Notes: generated by a model not told the origin, from the letters alone. 64,000 bases of DNA from Ashinkailepas kermadecensis (GCA_034440615.1 JAOTOM010004580.1:1-64000); one strand, 5' to 3'. Shown: positions 10,511 through 22,555, counted from the stretch's first letter. Program-made: numbers and translations.

Positions 10511-11903
10511 AAGTAAGGAGTGGGAGTGGAAGGCCAGGAGTTTGTGGGGACATCACATTGGAGTTAGTGCCCCTCTCCCCCAACATACGGTCCTGGCTTG
10601 GTCAGGTTGCACCCACAAATAAATTTTGGTTGTGCCTGTACCAACATGTTGTGCAAGACTGTTGAAAACAGCAGGTTGTGCCTATCAATTTGAGCTGAAC
10701 ACCAAATACTGGTGATACCCTTGCTCCTACTACACCCCTATGCCCACTATGCTATGCCTTTGTGGCTGTTTATGCCTATAAGAGCATGGTTTCTTTCAGT
10801 CAGAGTATAATGTACCAATGTCAAGAAAATAAAGAAGCTGAAGATGGTTAAAGGAAAATGCTTTGGCTGCCAATATTTTCTCCAAGATTTGGCAATGCTC
10901 TTTCTACCAAAAATAACACATAGAATGAAAATAACTGCAAGGTAGGCAAAATACCTAAAATTGCATGGATCACAAAAGAAGGCATGTTTTCCACACATGT
11001 AGCAAAAAATAGGCAGGCAAAAATTATTCCCCTACAAATTGTTTGATTGATTATTTCAGCTTAAGGGAGTGTTGACTAAAAGGTCATTTAGCACCCAGTC
11101 CCCAACAAAAGCTATCATCTGTACCTCCTATGCGAACATCTTGGGTGCACCAGTGTAATCAGAATATACTGTGTGATCCACGTCTGTCCACTCACTGCTT
11201 CAGCATGCTGCAGTAGTCCAGGATCCAGTACAAAACATTACTGTTTTGATGATTTGCCATTGTCTATCAGTGACCTGCAAAATACAACACACATTAATAC
11301 ATTGAGATGAATAGTTAGGAAACCAAAACTGGAATTAAATCCATCATACCCTGTCTTGTAAGCATGCTTTTTCATTGAACTCAACATACACATATTTTAC
11401 ATTTCTTCAGGTCAGAAGTAGGTGACTAACTAGTAGTTGATACTTCTATTTTTTTACAGCAGCTATGATACTTAATTTTCAAACACTAGCGAAATGAGCC
11501 AAGCCAATATAAACCAATATTAACATCTCCCAACTAAAATTTATCATGGAAGTTGAAGCCTTACCATCTAAATCACAAACTGCACAGCTATGAACAGCTT
11601 GGTTTTGGACGTATGATTCTGTAATTTTGTGTTATTTTTGCAGACTTCAATGGATGGAAATATCACTACCTGCCCTACACTCCTGCAGCTTCCTTCCACT
11701 ACAAATTGCAATAACTCAATCACCAAATACACAAAATATTTTACACAAGACCACGGACATGACAACACAGAGAGCAGTACCATGTATATCACCTAAATTA
11801 AGTGATTGGGTAACCACAGGATGTCTCATAACTATATATTATGATGTTCTTATGAAGTAAAACTACCTGCTTTCACATGGTATCAATCAAAACCATGCCA
11901 GTT
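10511..11903. other. AT-rich DNA with a diverged SINE fragment
   Basis: Around 11040-11100 the string CTTAAGGGAGTGTTGAC and the following bases resemble the second SINE family seen at 31.8 kb. The rest is AT-rich and has no supported gene. A minus-strand frame near 10.75-11.0 kb encodes a hydrophobic peptide, but it lacks coding-like composition. Confidence 0.45.
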
Positions 11904-11987
11904 TTATAGGATCATGTCGGCACGAATGATCAATTCTGGTCGAAGCGCCCTAAAGCCCAAATAACTAAATAATTATAGGATCATGTC
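11904..11987 (+). mobile_element. 54-bp SINE tail insertion with 15-bp target-site duplication
   Basis: TTATAGGATCATGTC occurs at 11904-11918 and again at 11973-11987. Between them lie 54 bp ending GCGCCCTAAAGCCCAAATAA and CTAAATAA, the 3' end of the second SINE family. This is a severely 5'-truncated retroposed copy. Confidence 0.88.
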
Positions 11988-13489
11988 TCATTCTTATGCT
12001 TCACACAACAATAATCTTACCCTGATATGAATGCTAAAAACTAGGAGTTTTACTTGTATTGCATGAGGATATTAAACTGTGATTAAAAGATATGTCCCGA
12101 AAAGGACATGGGGGATTTCATCCACTTATGGTTTATTCACCCTTTCCATCACCCACCATAGCTAACTTTAAGTTTTGCTACATGAATGGGTGCAAATACA
12201 AAATCAGCCAGCTAACCAACACCATTTGATAACCATTAGGAATTCATGGGTGCAATTAGATATTCATGATGAACACCAGAATACCACCTACCAAGATGGT
12301 ACATATTGTGATGAATGACAGGTTGGTCATGGACCCAAACCTCCATCTCCTAAAGCACTATGCACACAATCCAGCTGATGTTTTCTCAGTCTTTTCTGTG
12401 TACCTATTATTGAAGGAGTGTAGTTTGCCAGATTGTTGGAAGACTTCCCTAGTCATGCTGATCATAAAAAGAGATCAAGATGTGACTACCTAAACCATAG
12501 GCCAGTCTCACACATGTTTGGCCAGACTGCAAAGTATGGCTCTTGCTATGAGATCTTGTCTGTGTGGGGCTAGAGGCCAGTGGTGCAACTGTGGTGCAGT
12601 GAGTGGTATGGGGATGGGTACTGGGTGCAGGTGGGCTGATAATCCACTGACAATTCACACACTTCATAAAATACAAGAAGAAAATTAAAACAAATTGGAA
12701 AAACAATAATAAACTGTATGCCACATATCTCTAAGTTGATAGCTGTCAAATTTGTTCACAACACAAAAATCCCCTACTGCCAAATTCACTTCAGTGTCCT
12801 ATGCTATTCAAAGTAGGAGGCTGGGAGGTATGGGTGGTTGTTTGTGATTAAATAATGTGTGTGCATTTTTGTATTGATTTAATGTGAAATATGTGTTGAT
12901 GTAGAAAAAGTGCTTGCCTTAAGCATCTTTTTTACTCCATGTTTTGTTTGTAAAGTTTTGCTTCAGGGTATTTTATGAATCCTTGGAATTTGTCATTCCA
13001 GCACAATGTTTATGAATGTGACCACTCAGATGATAAGACCACTTCATCTTCTGTGCAAATGCTTATGTTTCAGTTTGTGAGCAAAATAACACCAAAAGGG
13101 GGCTTTTTGTGCTATGCTCATACCATAGCATAAAAAGTAAGGTTTAATTGTTTTTAAATTGCAACATAAAATCACCTAGACTAGCTCATGGGAGGAAAAC
13201 AAAACATGTAAAAAAATGTCGAGCAATCAATGTTCTTACATTTGAAAAATAATAAACCTTATGCAATCTAACCCAAGCTGTTTCAAAGAAAAAATCCATG
13301 TTTTTAAGAGAATTACTGTGATTCAAACCTAAAAAACCTCAACTAACCTATTCTAACCAAGAAAAACAAATTTGCTTGCTTTATCGAGGAAAAATGGGTG
13401 TAAAACTTGTCCTGTGAACACCTTAAAACAAAATAATACAATTTTGCATTTGGTGCATGTATTGAAGTTCTTTGGTGCAGATTTTTTGG
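11988..13489. other. AT-rich non-coding DNA
   Basis: No gene is supported. About 12490-12620 shares short diverged strings (GCCAGACTGCA, GAGGCCAG) with 17035-17110, suggesting an old dispersed repeat. About 13000-13120 is, inverted, similar to 60470-60600. Confidence 0.4.
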
Positions 13490-14245
13490 TATCATTCCAG
13501 AACTAGGTAAAATGCAATTTTTTTTTTAATACGGGGTATTTTAATGTAAAAATCATGATGCGACCACTCATTTTCTCCGCAAATGATTACTTTTCAGTTG
13601 GCAAACAAATACACAACCATAATCTTCACTCTGCAAACATAGCACATTGCGTATAATTATCCGTACCTGGTGTGTCACAGACGTGATAAAGAAGACATTC
13701 AACACTTCAGGCGCTCGATTTGATACTCTTTGACATCGAAAACCTTATGTTTCTGCCTTAATTTTACATTATCTCTGAGAATGCATATACTCGCAACATG
13801 CCGCGCCAGCCACGTCGATAAGGGTGGCGTCGACATTCCTTGCGATGCTGTATTATTTTATTTAAATATATTTGATGACGTCATGGCCAAAAAATTTGTT
13901 TCGGATAATTCTGGTTTTCCGGTTAGGTTAGGTTAGGTTTGGTTAGATTATATTATGATATAATATATTTTATATATTATGCTACGTTATCTTAGTCTAG
14001 GTTAGGTTATTTTATTTTGTTGTATTATTTATATATTCATATTTAACTTTTGAACTCTTGACCGTAAGCAGAACACGGCAGTGTAATAATGGCTTCATTG
14101 TGCAGTTGTTCATTGTCGCTGACTTAAAAGTAATCATTTGCGGAGAAAATGAGTGGTACATCATGATTTTTACGTTAAGATACCCTGTATTAAAAAAAAC
14201 ATCCAAAAAATCGCATTTTACCTAGTTCTGGAGATTTACCGATTT
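13490..14245. mobile_element. MITE-like element with roughly 110-bp inverted ends
   Basis: The left end at about 13490-13605 (CCAGAACTAGGTAAAATGC and further) is repeated inverted at about 14115-14240. The arms share long strings, including CTCATTTTCTCCGC. The interior is AT-rich and non-coding and contains TTAGG-like strings at 13920-13940. Diverged relatives of the arm occur near 60.6 and 61.1 kb. Confidence 0.65.
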
Positions 14246-14289
14246 TTGCCCGCCTGGTGCATATAGGTGTGGATTTTTTTCCCTCCAGC

Positions 14290-15795
14290 TGGTACACCTA
14301 GACATAAAGACATAAAAGATCAGTGCAACCATGAGCCACAAGGGCCCTTCTTGGTTGCACTTTGTACACTGAACCAGTTGCCCACCAAATCTGTCAATGA
14401 ACCCTCCCTGGAATACAGAAAAACAAGCCCCCTATTCTTATAATGATTGTCTATGCCGTTTTTAAAGATGTTCAGTGTGTTGCTACTGACAATTGTTCCT
14501 GGCAGCTGGTTCCAGTGTTCTACTACCCTGTTGGTGAAGAAAGACTGTCTTAACCTTGTCCTGCTGTGATTAACTTTAATTTTGAATTGATGACCTCTAA
14601 TTGCATCATTTCTGTTAAATTCAAACATTTCCCTGAGATATCTCTGTTCCTGACCATGAACAAATTTAAAAACCTCGATCAGATCTCCTCTCAGCCTTCT
14701 ATATCTAAGTGAAAACATATTCAATTTCTTCAATCTTTCCTCATATGCCAGGTTGCCTATACCATTAACCATTTTTGTTGCCCTCTTTTGTACTCTCTCT
14801 AAAAGCCAACAATCTTTCTTATAACTAGGGGACCAAGCTTGGACACAGTATTCTAAATGTGCCCTGATATATGTACAGTAAAGCTTCCTGATGACCTCCT
14901 CACTTTTGTATGACACATTCCTCTGTATCACCCCAAGCATTCTTAGTGCCTTCTTCCTGGCTTCTTTGGTCTGTTCTGATGCCCCCAATTTTGTGTTCAA
15001 AATAACACCTAAGTCCTTCTCCTGCTGAGTCACAGATAGTACTTGGCCATCCATCAAGTATGGCGCCTTCATATGCTGTCTACCTACATGCATGACTTTG
15101 CACTTATCAAAATTAAACGTCATTTGCCATTTTTCGGACCACTTCACAAGCTCGTCTGTCGTTCTGCAGCAAAACCTGCTCATTGTGCCCTGTTTTTGCC
15201 CTAAAGATCTTCAAATCATCTGCAAATTTCAAAACCTTACTGCTTAGGCCACATTCAATGCTATTCACAAATATAATGAACAACAGTGGCCCCAGTACAG
15301 ACCCCTGAGGGACTCCACTAAGAACATTTTGCCATGACTTTGTACCATTAAGCATTACTCTCTGCTGTCTATCTGAAAGCCACAACTCAATCCATTTTAG
15401 GATGCTACCTGCAATGCCATGGACCTGAAGCTGCATCATTAACCGTGTATGGGGTACCTTGTCAAAGGCCTTATGAAAGTCAAGATATGCTACATCAACC
15501 TGATTTCCCTGCTCAAATTGTTCTGTAGCAAAATTTAAAAAGTACAAGAGATTTGTGAGACACGATCTCCCATTTCTAAACCCATGTTGAGTATCTTGAA
15601 TCAATGTTTCCTTCCAGAAAACTAACTATTCTATCTTTGATAATTGATTCAAGTACCTTGCAGACTAGGGATGTGAGGCTTACTGGCCTATAATTTTCAA
15701 CTTTCCCTCTTTCTCCTTTCTTGAAAATAGGAACACCACATCTTGGAGGGGGTTGATACAACCCCTCTCTAATCTCCAAACTAAGCATCACACGA
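14290..15795 (-). mobile_element. 5'-truncated LINE (CR1/L2-Rex-like)
   Basis: The minus strand encodes the reverse transcriptase and C-terminal part of a non-LTR retrotransposon, followed by a short 3' tail near 14300. The 5' part, with endonuclease and ORF1, is absent, as in typical truncated insertions. The family assignment rests on the SGVPQGSVLGPLLF and FADDLKIF blocks and the C-terminal conserved region. Confidence 0.85.
14320..15791 (-). pseudogene. Broken reverse transcriptase of the LINE
   Basis: Three minus-strand frames together cover one protein. 15791-15576 holds the VPIFKKG and ENYRPVSLTS blocks. 15604-15113 holds QHGFRNGRSC, LDFHKAFDKVPH, SGVPQGSVLGP and the catalytic FADD. 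15183-14320 holds the C-terminal domain (FNFDKCKVMHVG, HLEYCVQAWSP). Frame changes near 15595 and 15150-15180 interrupt it. The spacing is otherwise normal, so the breaks look like one- or two-base indels. Confidence 0.9.
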
Positions 15796-16249
15796 AAATG
15801 AAAGGGGTGTCATTGGAAAGCACTCCACAAGTAGGGCCAGAAACCACAAAAAAATGTTACCCCTCAAACAAAAATTACATCACTAGGGGGTCTATGTTCT
15901 CACAACTGACTTCATGTGTTTGGCCCTGGGAAGTTCATTTTGAGGAGATATGAAAAAGAAAATAATTTTGAATCAGAAAAGGAAGGCAAAATCGACCATG
16001 GCCCTATAATTTTTGTGGACTAAAAAATCAAAATTTTACTTTATTTTTTGAAATTTCAAAATTTTGCATATTCAATTTTCTTTTTCTAATGGGTAGAGTG
16101 GACTGAAAGATGTTGTTTGAAGTCAGCTTGCTCTCATACAAATGCTTACATTAGACAGAATCTTTTATTTTAGCGATAATGGTCAAATACGGAAAATCAG
16201 GGTCGTACTAGAAACCGGATAGAATCCGTGACGTCGATGCTGACCTCAC
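15796..16249. other. AT-rich flank of the LINE
   Basis: Nothing recognisable is present. Confidence 0.4.
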
Positions 16250-16314
16250 CTCGTGTGTGACGTTCAGCAGAAATGCTGGCAGGAGGGAGGGCAGGCTCAC
16301 GAACAGGATCGGGT
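16250..16314 (-). CDS. Unidentified exon candidate
   Basis: The minus-strand reading DPILFVSLPSLLPAFLLN followed by VTHE ends at a strong donor (GAG|GTGAGG). Third positions are mostly G or C, as in the recognised host exons. A possible acceptor is GGGAACAG|ACC; the exon could also extend to about 16340. I do not recognise the protein. It is a single short candidate in AT-rich DNA and may be chance. Confidence 0.35.
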
Positions 16315-18631
16315 CTGTTCCCGTGTTGGGAAGAACAGTTACGTTTATGCCGCAGCTCAGACAACAAACACCGCTTTCTTGTTGATATGATATAGAGGTT
16401 CAATTATTATTAAAGAAGTGGGTAGGTAGGTAGGTATGTTTCCGCCTGTTTATTAGTAGAAAGAAGGCTACCTAATATTGGAATATTCACAAATACACCC
16501 ACCAATGTTGATGCACCATAAGTATGGTGTAACTTTGTTGTTTATGCACCATAAGTATGGTGTAACTTTGTTGTTTATGCACCATACATGTGGTATGAAT
16601 GTTTGAACAGGACAAATGCTTGCATTTTTGTTGGATGGATTGTATTGGATTTACATCTCATTTTAGATAACTCCACATGCTTGGTGTGTGCTTAGCATGC
16701 TGGTTCCATATGCACCATTTGCATATTGAAATGTGTGATTTTGATGTTAAATTGATACATTTATTTTATTACTGGTCTGGTAAGAAATTAACATTACTGG
16801 TTAAGTTAAAACATTACTGGTCTGTGTAAGAAATTGCTTTTGTGTTCAAGACATTGCTTGCCCTGGATAAGAAAGTGCACTGAAGTACATATGCTTGATT
16901 GCATCACATCTACTGATGTTTTATTAGATGTGTAGAATATGCTTTAAGATCTTGCTAATATTCTTCATTCTTGGAAATTATTATTCAGAACTTATCATAT
17001 GTAAACAACATATTCAATAAATATTTCTTTCATGATTAGCCAGACTGCAGTGTGGCACTTTCAACAAGATCTTGTTCGGGCAGGGTGGGAGGCCAGAGGT
17101 GTGGCTGGCACAGCAATTGGTGCAGCAACAGGTTCCTGGTGTGGACATTGGACAGTCCTGAACCCTGTCAGCAATGTCGATATAGCCTATGTCTGCAATC
17201 TGTATAATTGTTTGAACTTTAAAGAACATTGAATACAATTTGTCACATGTTTGGTTCAATTAAGGATATCAATAGTGGCCAGCCGACGTCAGACTGATGT
17301 CTGACATTTCACTCCCCAGCCGATAGCGGGCCCCTAGCGCCCCGACATCAGCCTGACGTCGGCTACATGTCGACTGGGTGTCGGTTGCATGTCAGCATTG
17401 GCAGACATTCCACTCCCTAGCTGACCGAGGACCGCTGTCAGCATGTTCACTGGGAGGTTATTAGATGTGGTCAGGTATACTCCCGAGTACGACATTTCCG
17501 ACAAAGGAAACCTTGATGCTGTCTTACCCGGATTGATGAATGTGTGTTTCAATGCTGGATGAAAGGGGCTGAGTGGTGTCTTTGCAAGGTACCATCAAAA
17601 CTACATATAGAAGACCATGACACCATGGCTGGAGATCTTGGGTCGGTTGTAGGGGTCGGAACCACTGGTTTCGTACCTTGGTAATGTTGGCTCTTGCATA
17701 GTTACCAGCTTATTGTAGCCTAATAATTTGTTCCTTTGATTTATCTGGGCTCAAAAATATCGCAACCATATGCATCCAAACTTGAACTGGAAAATACCTA
17801 CATCTCCCCATTATCAAGCACCATGACGTTGATGGCTCGAAGCAACATGGCGTGTGCTGTATGAACGTGTTCACCACAATTGCTGCTAATGCTAGTAACG
17901 TCACACAGATCCTGCAGATTTCGTCTGAATTTTTGTTCTCGCAGGATCTGGATGTTTTTCCAGTTCCTGTGAGGTTTGAATGGTGAATTGGCAGATCTGA
18001 TCCAAAAGTTTGATGTGACACGGACAATTTTTGACAGTATCCAAGCTCCAAATGCACCCTTCGTCAACCACTTTGTGAGACTCATTTTGGCGTTACAGGG
18101 TAGCACAGGATTTGAGATGGTGAAGTTCTCAAGTTTACCGATGGTTCCTGTTTGTTCAATGATCCAACTGCTCTTTCACAAAGATTTTAGCTGAAAAATG
18201 CACAGACGGTACTTCAATTAAGTTATGTATGTAGTGCTTCAACTACATGGAATTCGTTGCTATAATACATTTACAAAATATTGTTGCTGATTTGTCCTTC
18301 CTCTCATATCTACCAATGTGTCTTGTTTTAGACATTATGTCTTGTTCTTGTTAAGTGTGTTTCATTAGCAGGTATCCACTCGTGCACATATCCGCATAAA
18401 TATCCAAGATCAACTAGATGGTTTTGTCAAAGAATGTATCTTGTCTATCACTGTCACTTTGAATTCAGTAGCTAATGTCTTCTGGTGGATCCACAAGTAT
18501 ATCTTCCCCCAATAAATGATTAAGGACATGATGAGGCGATGTTGATGATGCGGACAATTTGACAGCAATGCATGGAGTTTGATTTTGTTTGCTATATGCG
18601 TGTCCGACCATGTGTGCGACACTGTTGCCAG
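16315..18631. other. Intergenic or first-intron DNA
   Basis: A 42-bp near-tandem repeat (GCACCATAAGTATGGTGTAAC) occurs two and a half times at about 16515-16590. A GC-rich stretch with repeated GACGTCGGCT-like strings lies at 17280-17420. The RING and first zinc-finger exons of ZNF598 would be expected here or further left, but none was found. Confidence 0.4.
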
Positions 18632-18747
18632 GTGTTCACCTCGGAGCGCAAACTGTACACCCGAGGTACGCTGGCATTGCATCGTCGGAAGGGCGACCCG
18701 GACGACTTCCATCGCGGTCACCCGCTCTGCGAGTTCTGCGAGAAACG
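18632..18747 (+). CDS. ZNF598: ZNF598 exon (zinc-finger region, exon 1 of those visible)
   Basis: ZNF598 is an E3 ubiquitin ligase that recognises collided ribosomes and ubiquitinates small-subunit proteins. This exon encodes 38 codons, VFTSERKLYTRGTLALHRR through HRGHPLCEFCEK, plus two bases. The ER-x-Y-TR, HR-x-x-GDPDD and HRGHPLC-x-FC blocks are diagnostic. The two cysteines of the C2H2 finger are here and its histidines are in the next exon. The acceptor is TTGCCAG|G and the donor AAACG|GTACTT, chosen because it gives ...EKR-MYMDNDEL when joined to the 21.46-kb exon. The RING part lies upstream and was not found. Confidence 0.92.
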
Positions 18748-19413
18748 GTACTTCTATCCGGCGCCGGTAGATGGCGATAGCGGCACGTGGGTCAGTGGGA
18801 TCTTGTTTGGATTGTGAGGTGTTTATATCTATGCTTGTCAGATACTGGATATTTTTACCCACACAGGAAGGAGAACGTCTGTTATGGATGCTTTCAGTAT
18901 TCTAATTTCCTTTCAGTGACACTTGGCAAATTTAAAAAAGCTGTGTGGTACCTTCAGTGTTCTTTTTATTCGTTGCTTGACTGAAACCAGTTTTTTTCTT
19001 TTAGTATCCCCTTTATTTCATCAGTCGTTCAGTTACGCATTTACACCGTTCTTCATCAGAACTGTTGGCCATAGCCCACACAAGGCAGTTATATAAATTT
19101 ATGGACGTTTAGTTTTATTAACTGAAAGTGACATGACAATGTTGAAAACATGCACACGGTGGTCACTGGGCAGGCATTTTTGTGCTAAGTAAGCTCCGAC
19201 GTTCTTTTTCTTGGTAATGCAACCGGATCATTCTGTGAAGGTGCCATTCACTGGCATATTTTCTTGTACACCAGTCACTCAGTGGGCCTTGTTCGCCATA
19301 GTGCTGCTGTTGTGCTATGGTGAGTCTGGGGACGGGAGCATGGCACGGCTTGACTTGGCCACACGGGCCTCCTGAGACGCGGCCGCAACACTGTGCTGTC
19401 GCCTCCCAGGAGT
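18748..19413. other. ZNF598 intron
   Basis: No feature is recognised before the SINE. CCTCCCAGGAGT at 19402-19413 is the left target-site duplication of that SINE. Confidence 0.5.
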
Positions 19414-19611
19414 GAGGGGGGCACGACTGGTCTAGGGGTAAGATGCTCGTCTCACAATCGAAAGATTGTGGGTTCGAGTCTCACCTGTCACTACTCTTCG
19501 CCCGCGACCAATCGGCGTGAAAGATTGGCGACGCTATATGGCTCAACGGTCGACGTGTCGTAAAACCAATAACCAACCAATAACCAACCAACCAACCAAC
19601 CTCCCAGGAGT
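19402..19611 (+). mobile_element. tRNA-derived SINE with 12-bp target-site duplication
   Basis: CCTCCCAGGAGT flanks the element at 19402-19413 and 19600-19611. Inside are the A box (GGTCTAGGGGTAAGATG), the B box (GGTTCGAGTCTC), the body with CGACCAATCGGCGTG, and an AACC-repeat tail. It is nearly identical to the 9.4-kb copy, so it is relatively young. Confidence 0.93.
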
Positions 19612-19639
19612 TGACCTGCTGCCACAGTGTTAAAATAAT

Positions 19640-21195
19640 GATTTGTCGTTAGGTGTGAGATGTCGAAACGAGTAGGGGAGGATGTCGAAATCGCCATGGA
19701 AATAATGCTGCTTAAAATACTTTGCTCCTTGAAACCCAGTTTTGAGACGATTGCATGCATATAACTACCCATTTTCCATGGTTTGAGAGGTAACTAATTT
19801 GGGGATATCGACATCAACGATTACGATACAAACATCTATACTATAAACGTTTATTGCATACCATAGTACTTCATAGGTAATCCCTTCACCTGGAATTTCA
19901 CTAGGAATTGTTCATCATCACAATCCCGGATCCGTTATGGTGAGCATAAGCATGATACGTATCAACGGGATACTATTAGAAACGAGGCATGACAACCTCA
20001 CAGGCACGCACCGAAAGGCACGATGTCGATACTTATTTGGGAGGGATGTCGATTGAGCGTTCAGTAAGTGGTATATACCGCCCTATTTCACGAATAATTT
20101 ATCACTGTGTTGCCATCGTGACCTCGCTGCGCACTCGCTGGTGCAGCCAAGTACTCGTGTGCGACTGGGTCGTACGGTTGACATGTGCGCACAGTGTTAA
20201 CATACTGATACCTCGTTAGGTGTGAGAGGTCGAAACGAGTACAGTAGGATGTCGAAATCGCCATGCAACTAATGTTATGAAAATATGTTAGGTCCTGCAT
20301 AGCCAGTTTAGAGACAATTGTGTACATATCACTGTTCCTGCTTTGCGTGTTTGGGAGGTACCTAAGTTGGGGACACCGCTATGAACGATACAAACACCTA
20401 TGCTATAAACTGGCATTGTATAACATAGCACATGGTCGCTACATGACCAATGAAGTCGATGCGCCCTAAAGCCCAAATAACTAACTAACATAACATAGCA
20501 CCTCATATGAAATCCCTTGACTTACAATTGCGATACGGGATGTTCGTTATCTCGATACCGGGTCTGTTATGGTGAGCATAAGCATGATGCTTGTAAACGG
20601 GATGCAGTTAGAAACGATAAATGAACCGTGTGCGCACCTCCTACACGTGCTCCTAGGTTGCTGATGCGAATCTTTGCACTTGCTCGACCATTTTGCAGTG
20701 TTAAAATAATGTTTTTTCGTTAGGTGTGAGATGTCGAAACTAGTACAGTAGGATGTAGAAACCTGCCATGGAAGCGTGTCAATTAAAATATCGTTTGCCC
20801 TTCAAGTTCCATTTGAGCCAACAGTGTACACATCAGTGCACGTTTTTTAGTCTAATTTTGGAGATACCTAATATATGGATACCTATGTTGGCGATAACGA
20901 TTGCAATGCCATGTTATCAACAGATCGCATTGTTTAACACACCACGTCATAGATAATCTCTGTGTTTGGAATCGTGTCACGAGATGCTTGTGTAATCAAT
21001 CCTTAATGGTGAGCACAAGTATGCTATTTATACGCGAAATACTCTTAGGAACGTGTCAAAGAGACCTCATAGGCACACATCAACAAGCACGATGCCGATA
21101 CGTCCTTGGAAAAGATGTCCATTCAGTGCTCAGAAAGTGGTATATTCCACCCTATTTCACGAATAATTTATACTGCCGTTTTGTCAGTGACGTGT
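19640..21195. repeat. Three diverged tandem copies, about 0.45-0.55 kb each
   Basis: Landmarks recur in order: GGTGAGCATAAGCATGAT, a TCGTTAGGTGTGAGATGTC block, a CACCCTATTTCACGAATAATTTAT block, and a run with CTATGCTATAAAC. The copies start near 19790, 20345 and 20830 and are well diverged. The middle copy carries the short SINE tail insertion at 20432-20489. Confidence 0.75.
20420..20501 (+). mobile_element. 58-bp SINE tail insertion with 12-bp target-site duplication
   Basis: ATAACATAGCAC at 20420-20431 and 20490-20501 bounds a 58-bp insert ending GCGCCCTAAAGCCCAAATAA and CTAACTAAC. It shares its 3' end with the 11.9-kb insertion. It is truncated to nearly the tail alone. Confidence 0.9.
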
Positions 21196-21199
21196 AATC

Positions 21200-21460
21200 A
21201 CTGAGTGCTTGCCTTGACCGGCGTGTGCGAGTTCCGGCAGACCGTTTCACCGGGGTGTGCGGGTTCTGGCAGGCCCTTTGACCCGGTGTGCGGGTTCCCG
21301 CAGACCGTTTGACCTGGCATGCAGGGTCTGACAGACCATTTGGCCAGGATGTGCAGGTTCTGACAGACCATTCGATCGGGGCGTGCGAGATCTGGCAGAC
21401 CGTTTGAGTGGGGTGTGCGGACTCGGGCAGACGTGTTTTGACCGGGTGTTCGGCTTCCAG
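21200..21460. repeat. About 33-bp minisatellite, about 8 units, the last being the 3' splice site
   Basis: Units on the theme GACCGGGTGTGCGGGTTCTG followed by GCAGACC repeat at roughly 33-bp spacing. The final unit, GGTGTTCGGCTTCCAG, ends at the true acceptor of the ZNF598 exon at 21461. Every unit ends in an acceptor-like CAG. Confidence 0.88.
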
Positions 21461-21556
21461 CATGTACATGGACAACGACGAGCTGTTCATGCATCTGCGT
21501 CGCAAACATTTCTATTGTCACCTGTGTGAAACGACCGGCAAGCAGCTCTTCTACGA
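21461..21556 (+). CDS. ZNF598: ZNF598 exon 2 (zinc-finger region)
   Basis: One carried-in base is followed by 31 codons, MYMDNDELFMHLRRKHFYC and then HLCETTGKQLFY, and two bases. It supplies the histidines (MHLRRKH) of the finger begun in the previous exon and the C-x-x-C of the next. The MDNDEL motif is strongly conserved in ZNF598. The acceptor is CTTCCAG|C and the donor TACGA|GTGAGC. It is flanked on both sides by minisatellites, one of which includes its acceptor. Confidence 0.93.
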
Positions 21557-21569
21557 GTGAGCGACCCTG

Positions 21570-21672
21570 TTTACCCGACCCGGCCTGATCCGATGACCCA
21601 ACCCGGCCTGATCCGATGACCCGACCCGGCCTGATCCGATGACCCGACCCGGCCTGATCCGATGACCCGATT
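21570..21672. repeat. 23-bp tandem repeat, about 4.5 copies
   Basis: The unit ACCCGGCCTGATCCGATGACCC or a close variant starts about 14 bp after the donor at 21556. It is near-perfect and therefore recent. Confidence 0.95.
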
Positions 21673-22484
21673 TAACGTAGACTCGCCTTTTTTGTCAGCC
21701 GAGGCCCGGCAGACCGCCACAAGTGATTCGTTTGCAAGTGTCGTGAATGGAGTTGGGCTGACTGTACCAAGCCACTCATGGGGAGACTTGGTTTTGCCTG
21801 GTGGACACTTTTCTTTGTATTACAATATCTGTCCTGGTTTGCTGTTCCTTCACAAGATGTTAGGGAATCGAACTGGGTGGCCTGATCTGGAAACTGTTTG
21901 TTCAGGTCTTGACATATTGAGATGTGACGTGTTTTGTGTCCAGTCAAGCTAGACATACCTGCACGTAGTCTGCTCTTTCCTTTGTGTTGGTCGTGGTGAT
22001 CGTTGAAGAGTGACCGAGTTATGCGTTCTCAAGGTTTCGCGCCGGGTGAGAGCAGTTCAACAAAATGGTGCTTCTAGCTTGGTTGTTAGAGTCACCTTTA
22101 ATGCGATGCAAAGGATGAGTTCCCCGTGTCTTACATATTGGTTTGCAATCGCCCGGTCGGAAGTTCAGGAGGGCTGCTTAGTAGGCAGAGCAACACCAAA
22201 GCAGTGCCGATGGTGTGTGTCCACCAAGAGCAGTCTCGGGAGGCGAGAGGACCCGAACTCGCGATTCCGACATCGCCCTCTCCTGAGACCGGGGACAGCA
22301 TTTTACATCTCAGCCACACACACACACACACACCATATCCCATATGAGTGTTCACTTCTGGCAAGAACAAAGAGAGTGCCGGGTTTTTGTTTGCATTGCA
22401 TTGTCATGGAATACCTATTGACGATCTTTGTCAATCTACGCTAACCTCTTTTCCTAGTAGGTGTATACTATATATATGTATATG

Positions 22485-22555
<71 letters not shown>

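Noticed and set aside
10747..10998. Small membrane protein on the minus strand
   Set aside because: Hydrophobic but AT-rich, with no splice context, no family match and no coding-like third-position pattern.
13915..13945. Telomere or interstitial telomere array
   Set aside because: Only about three TTAGG-like units; such strings are common in arthropod genomes.
17710..18106. Minus-strand gene in overlapping frames
   Set aside because: Two overlapping frames of about 100 codons, with no recognised domain or coding composition.
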